From positions 1 through 13,514 of the forward strand of contig CAZYTO010000157.1 of assembly GCA_964650405.1 (NCBI GenBank): a stretch of DNA of 13,514 bases, read 5' to 3'. This DNA is from CAZYTO01 sp964650405. Its GTDB lineage: Bacteria > Acidobacteriota > Thermoanaerobaculia > Gp7-AA8. A program made the translations under genes and the position numbers. Numbering within the stretch: the first letter of the stretch is position 1; each line of letters begins with the position of its first letter. Shown here piece by piece: positions 12,702 to 13,514 of this stretch. The notes under the pieces were generated by a model. That model was not told the origin of the DNA. It did not search any database and saw only the letters and a program-made list of their open reading frames with translations.

Positions 12702-13514
12702 CCGAAACCATTCGCACCATCCTGATCTTCGGCGGCCGCTCCGCCGAACACGAAGTATCCCTCCTCTCCGCACGCTCGGTGGCGGCCGCGGCGCCGGCGC
12801 GGATCGAGATCACGCCCATCTGCATCGCCCGCGACGGCCGCTTCATCGGACCGGAGCGGAGCGCGCGCGTCCTGGCCGGTGAAGAGGGAGCGAAGCACGG
12901 AGACGACGGCTTCTTCTTCGAGGTCTGGACGCGCACCAGCCGTCCCGACGTCGTCTTTCCGCTCGTTCACGGCACGGGCGGCGAGGACGGCACGCTGCAG
13001 GGCTACCTGGAAACCCTGGGGCTGCCGTACGTGGGCAGCGGCGTGATGGCCTCGGCGGTGGGCATGGACAAGGGGCTGATGAAGCACGCTTTCCTGGCCG
13101 CCAAACTGCCCATCGTCGACCACGTACAGATCCTCGAGCGCGACTGGCAGAACGAGCGCTCGCCGATCGTGCGCGCGGTCAACAACGCCCTGCGCCTCCC
13201 GTACTTCGTCAAGCCGGCCAACAGCGGCTCGTCCGTGGGCGTGACGAAGGTGAAGAACGACGACGACCTCGGCGCCGCCGTAGAGAAGGCCCTCCGTTTC
13301 GACGACAAGGTCCTCGTCGAGCGCGGCCTCGATGCCCGCGAGATCGAAGTCTCCGTCCTCGGCAACGAGGTACCCGAGGCGAGCCTGCCGGGCGAGGTCG
13401 TGGCCGGCCGCGAGTTCTACGACTACGAGGACAAGTACATCGACGACAAGACGCAGCTCGTCATCCCTGCCAGGCTGCCCAAGGAAAAGACCGAGGAGAT
13501 CCGCCGCCTGGCCG
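12698..13514 (+). CDS. ddl: D-alanine-D-alanine ligase (partial, 3' end off window)
   Basis: Cytosolic ATP-grasp enzyme that joins two D-alanines for the peptidoglycan stem peptide. 272 codons are visible of a usual 310-370. The N-terminus shows FGGRSAEHEVSLLSA, then HGTGGEDGTLQGYLE and LPYVGSG, MDK, the ATP-grasp KPANSGSSVGV and VERGLDAREIEVSVLG. EFYDYEDKY matches the omega-loop region of D-Ala-D-Ala enzymes with its Tyr, rather than the D-Ala-D-lactate enzymes of vancomycin resistance. The ATG start at 12698 overlaps the stop of the MCE gene, with GGGCAG upstream, implying co-transcription. The stop lies beyond the window. Confidence 0.95.
   Translation, partial: MTETIRTILIFGGRSAEHEVSLLSARSVAAAAPARIEITPICIARDGRFIGPERSARVLAGEEGAKHGDDGFFFEVWTRTSRPDVVFPLVHGTGGEDGTLQGYLETLGLPYVGSGVMASAVGMDKGLMKHAFLAAKLPIVDHVQILERDWQNERSPIVRAVNNALRLPYFVKPANSGSSVGVTKVKNDDDLGAAVEKALRFDDKVLVERGLDAREIEVSVLGNEVPEASLPGEVVAGREFYDYEDKYIDDKTQLVIPARLPKEKTEEIRRLA

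Noticed and set aside
11115..12773. Long minus-strand frame opposite the MCE gene
   Set aside because: Antisense shadow rich in Val, Gly, Asp and Arg; the plus strand has clear MCE motifs and couples to ddl.

Overview
This is a GC-rich bacterial window that looks like a metagenome-derived scaffold. It contains one run of 10 Ns at 5015-5024. The style of the proteins (many Ser/Thr kinases with FHA domains, a PEGA-like kinase C-terminus, an MCE protein with an outer-membrane-like tail) suggests a Gram-negative soil or sediment bacterium, perhaps Acidobacteriota. That placement is inference; no rRNA or marker phylogeny is available here.

Region 1 (1-6704, minus strand) is a phospho-signalling cluster. 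In transcription order it runs: a tail-anchored PP2C phosphatase; a lipoprotein-type trypsin-like protease with a membrane helix and a C-terminal FHA domain; a small zinc-ribbon/FHA protein; a soluble kinase-FHA fusion; then, after a 133-bp inverted-repeat spacer, a membrane-anchored zinc-ribbon kinase that runs off the left edge. Spacings of 8 and 12 bp and an ATGA overlap argue for one operon. Divergent to it, at 6786-8459, is an FHA-GAF-class III adenylate cyclase. Together these genes supply two writers (kinases), an eraser (phosphatase), four phosphothreonine readers (FHA domains), an extracytoplasmic protease and a cAMP output. The 81-bp divergent spacer carries two mirror-image TATAAT boxes around a perfect 12-bp palindrome.

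The assembly is damaged inside the protease gene. Between 5025 and about 5285 the minus strand encodes a piece of a PQQ-dependent alcohol dehydrogenase that does not belong there. A 45-bp segment appears in two diverged copies on the two sides of this foreign piece. The protease is therefore annotated in two parts.

Region 2 (8568-9757, plus) holds signal peptidase I, a small single-span membrane protein and a CDGSH iron-sulfur protein, the last two closely coupled. A 659-bp stretch without a convincing gene (9758-10416) is full of inverted repeats.

Region 3 (10417-13514, plus) holds a Maf nucleotide pyrophosphatase, a long palindromic spacer, an MCE/MlaD-family protein with a beta-rich C-terminal extension, and the start of D-alanine-D-alanine ligase, which overlaps the MCE gene by ATGA and runs off the right edge.
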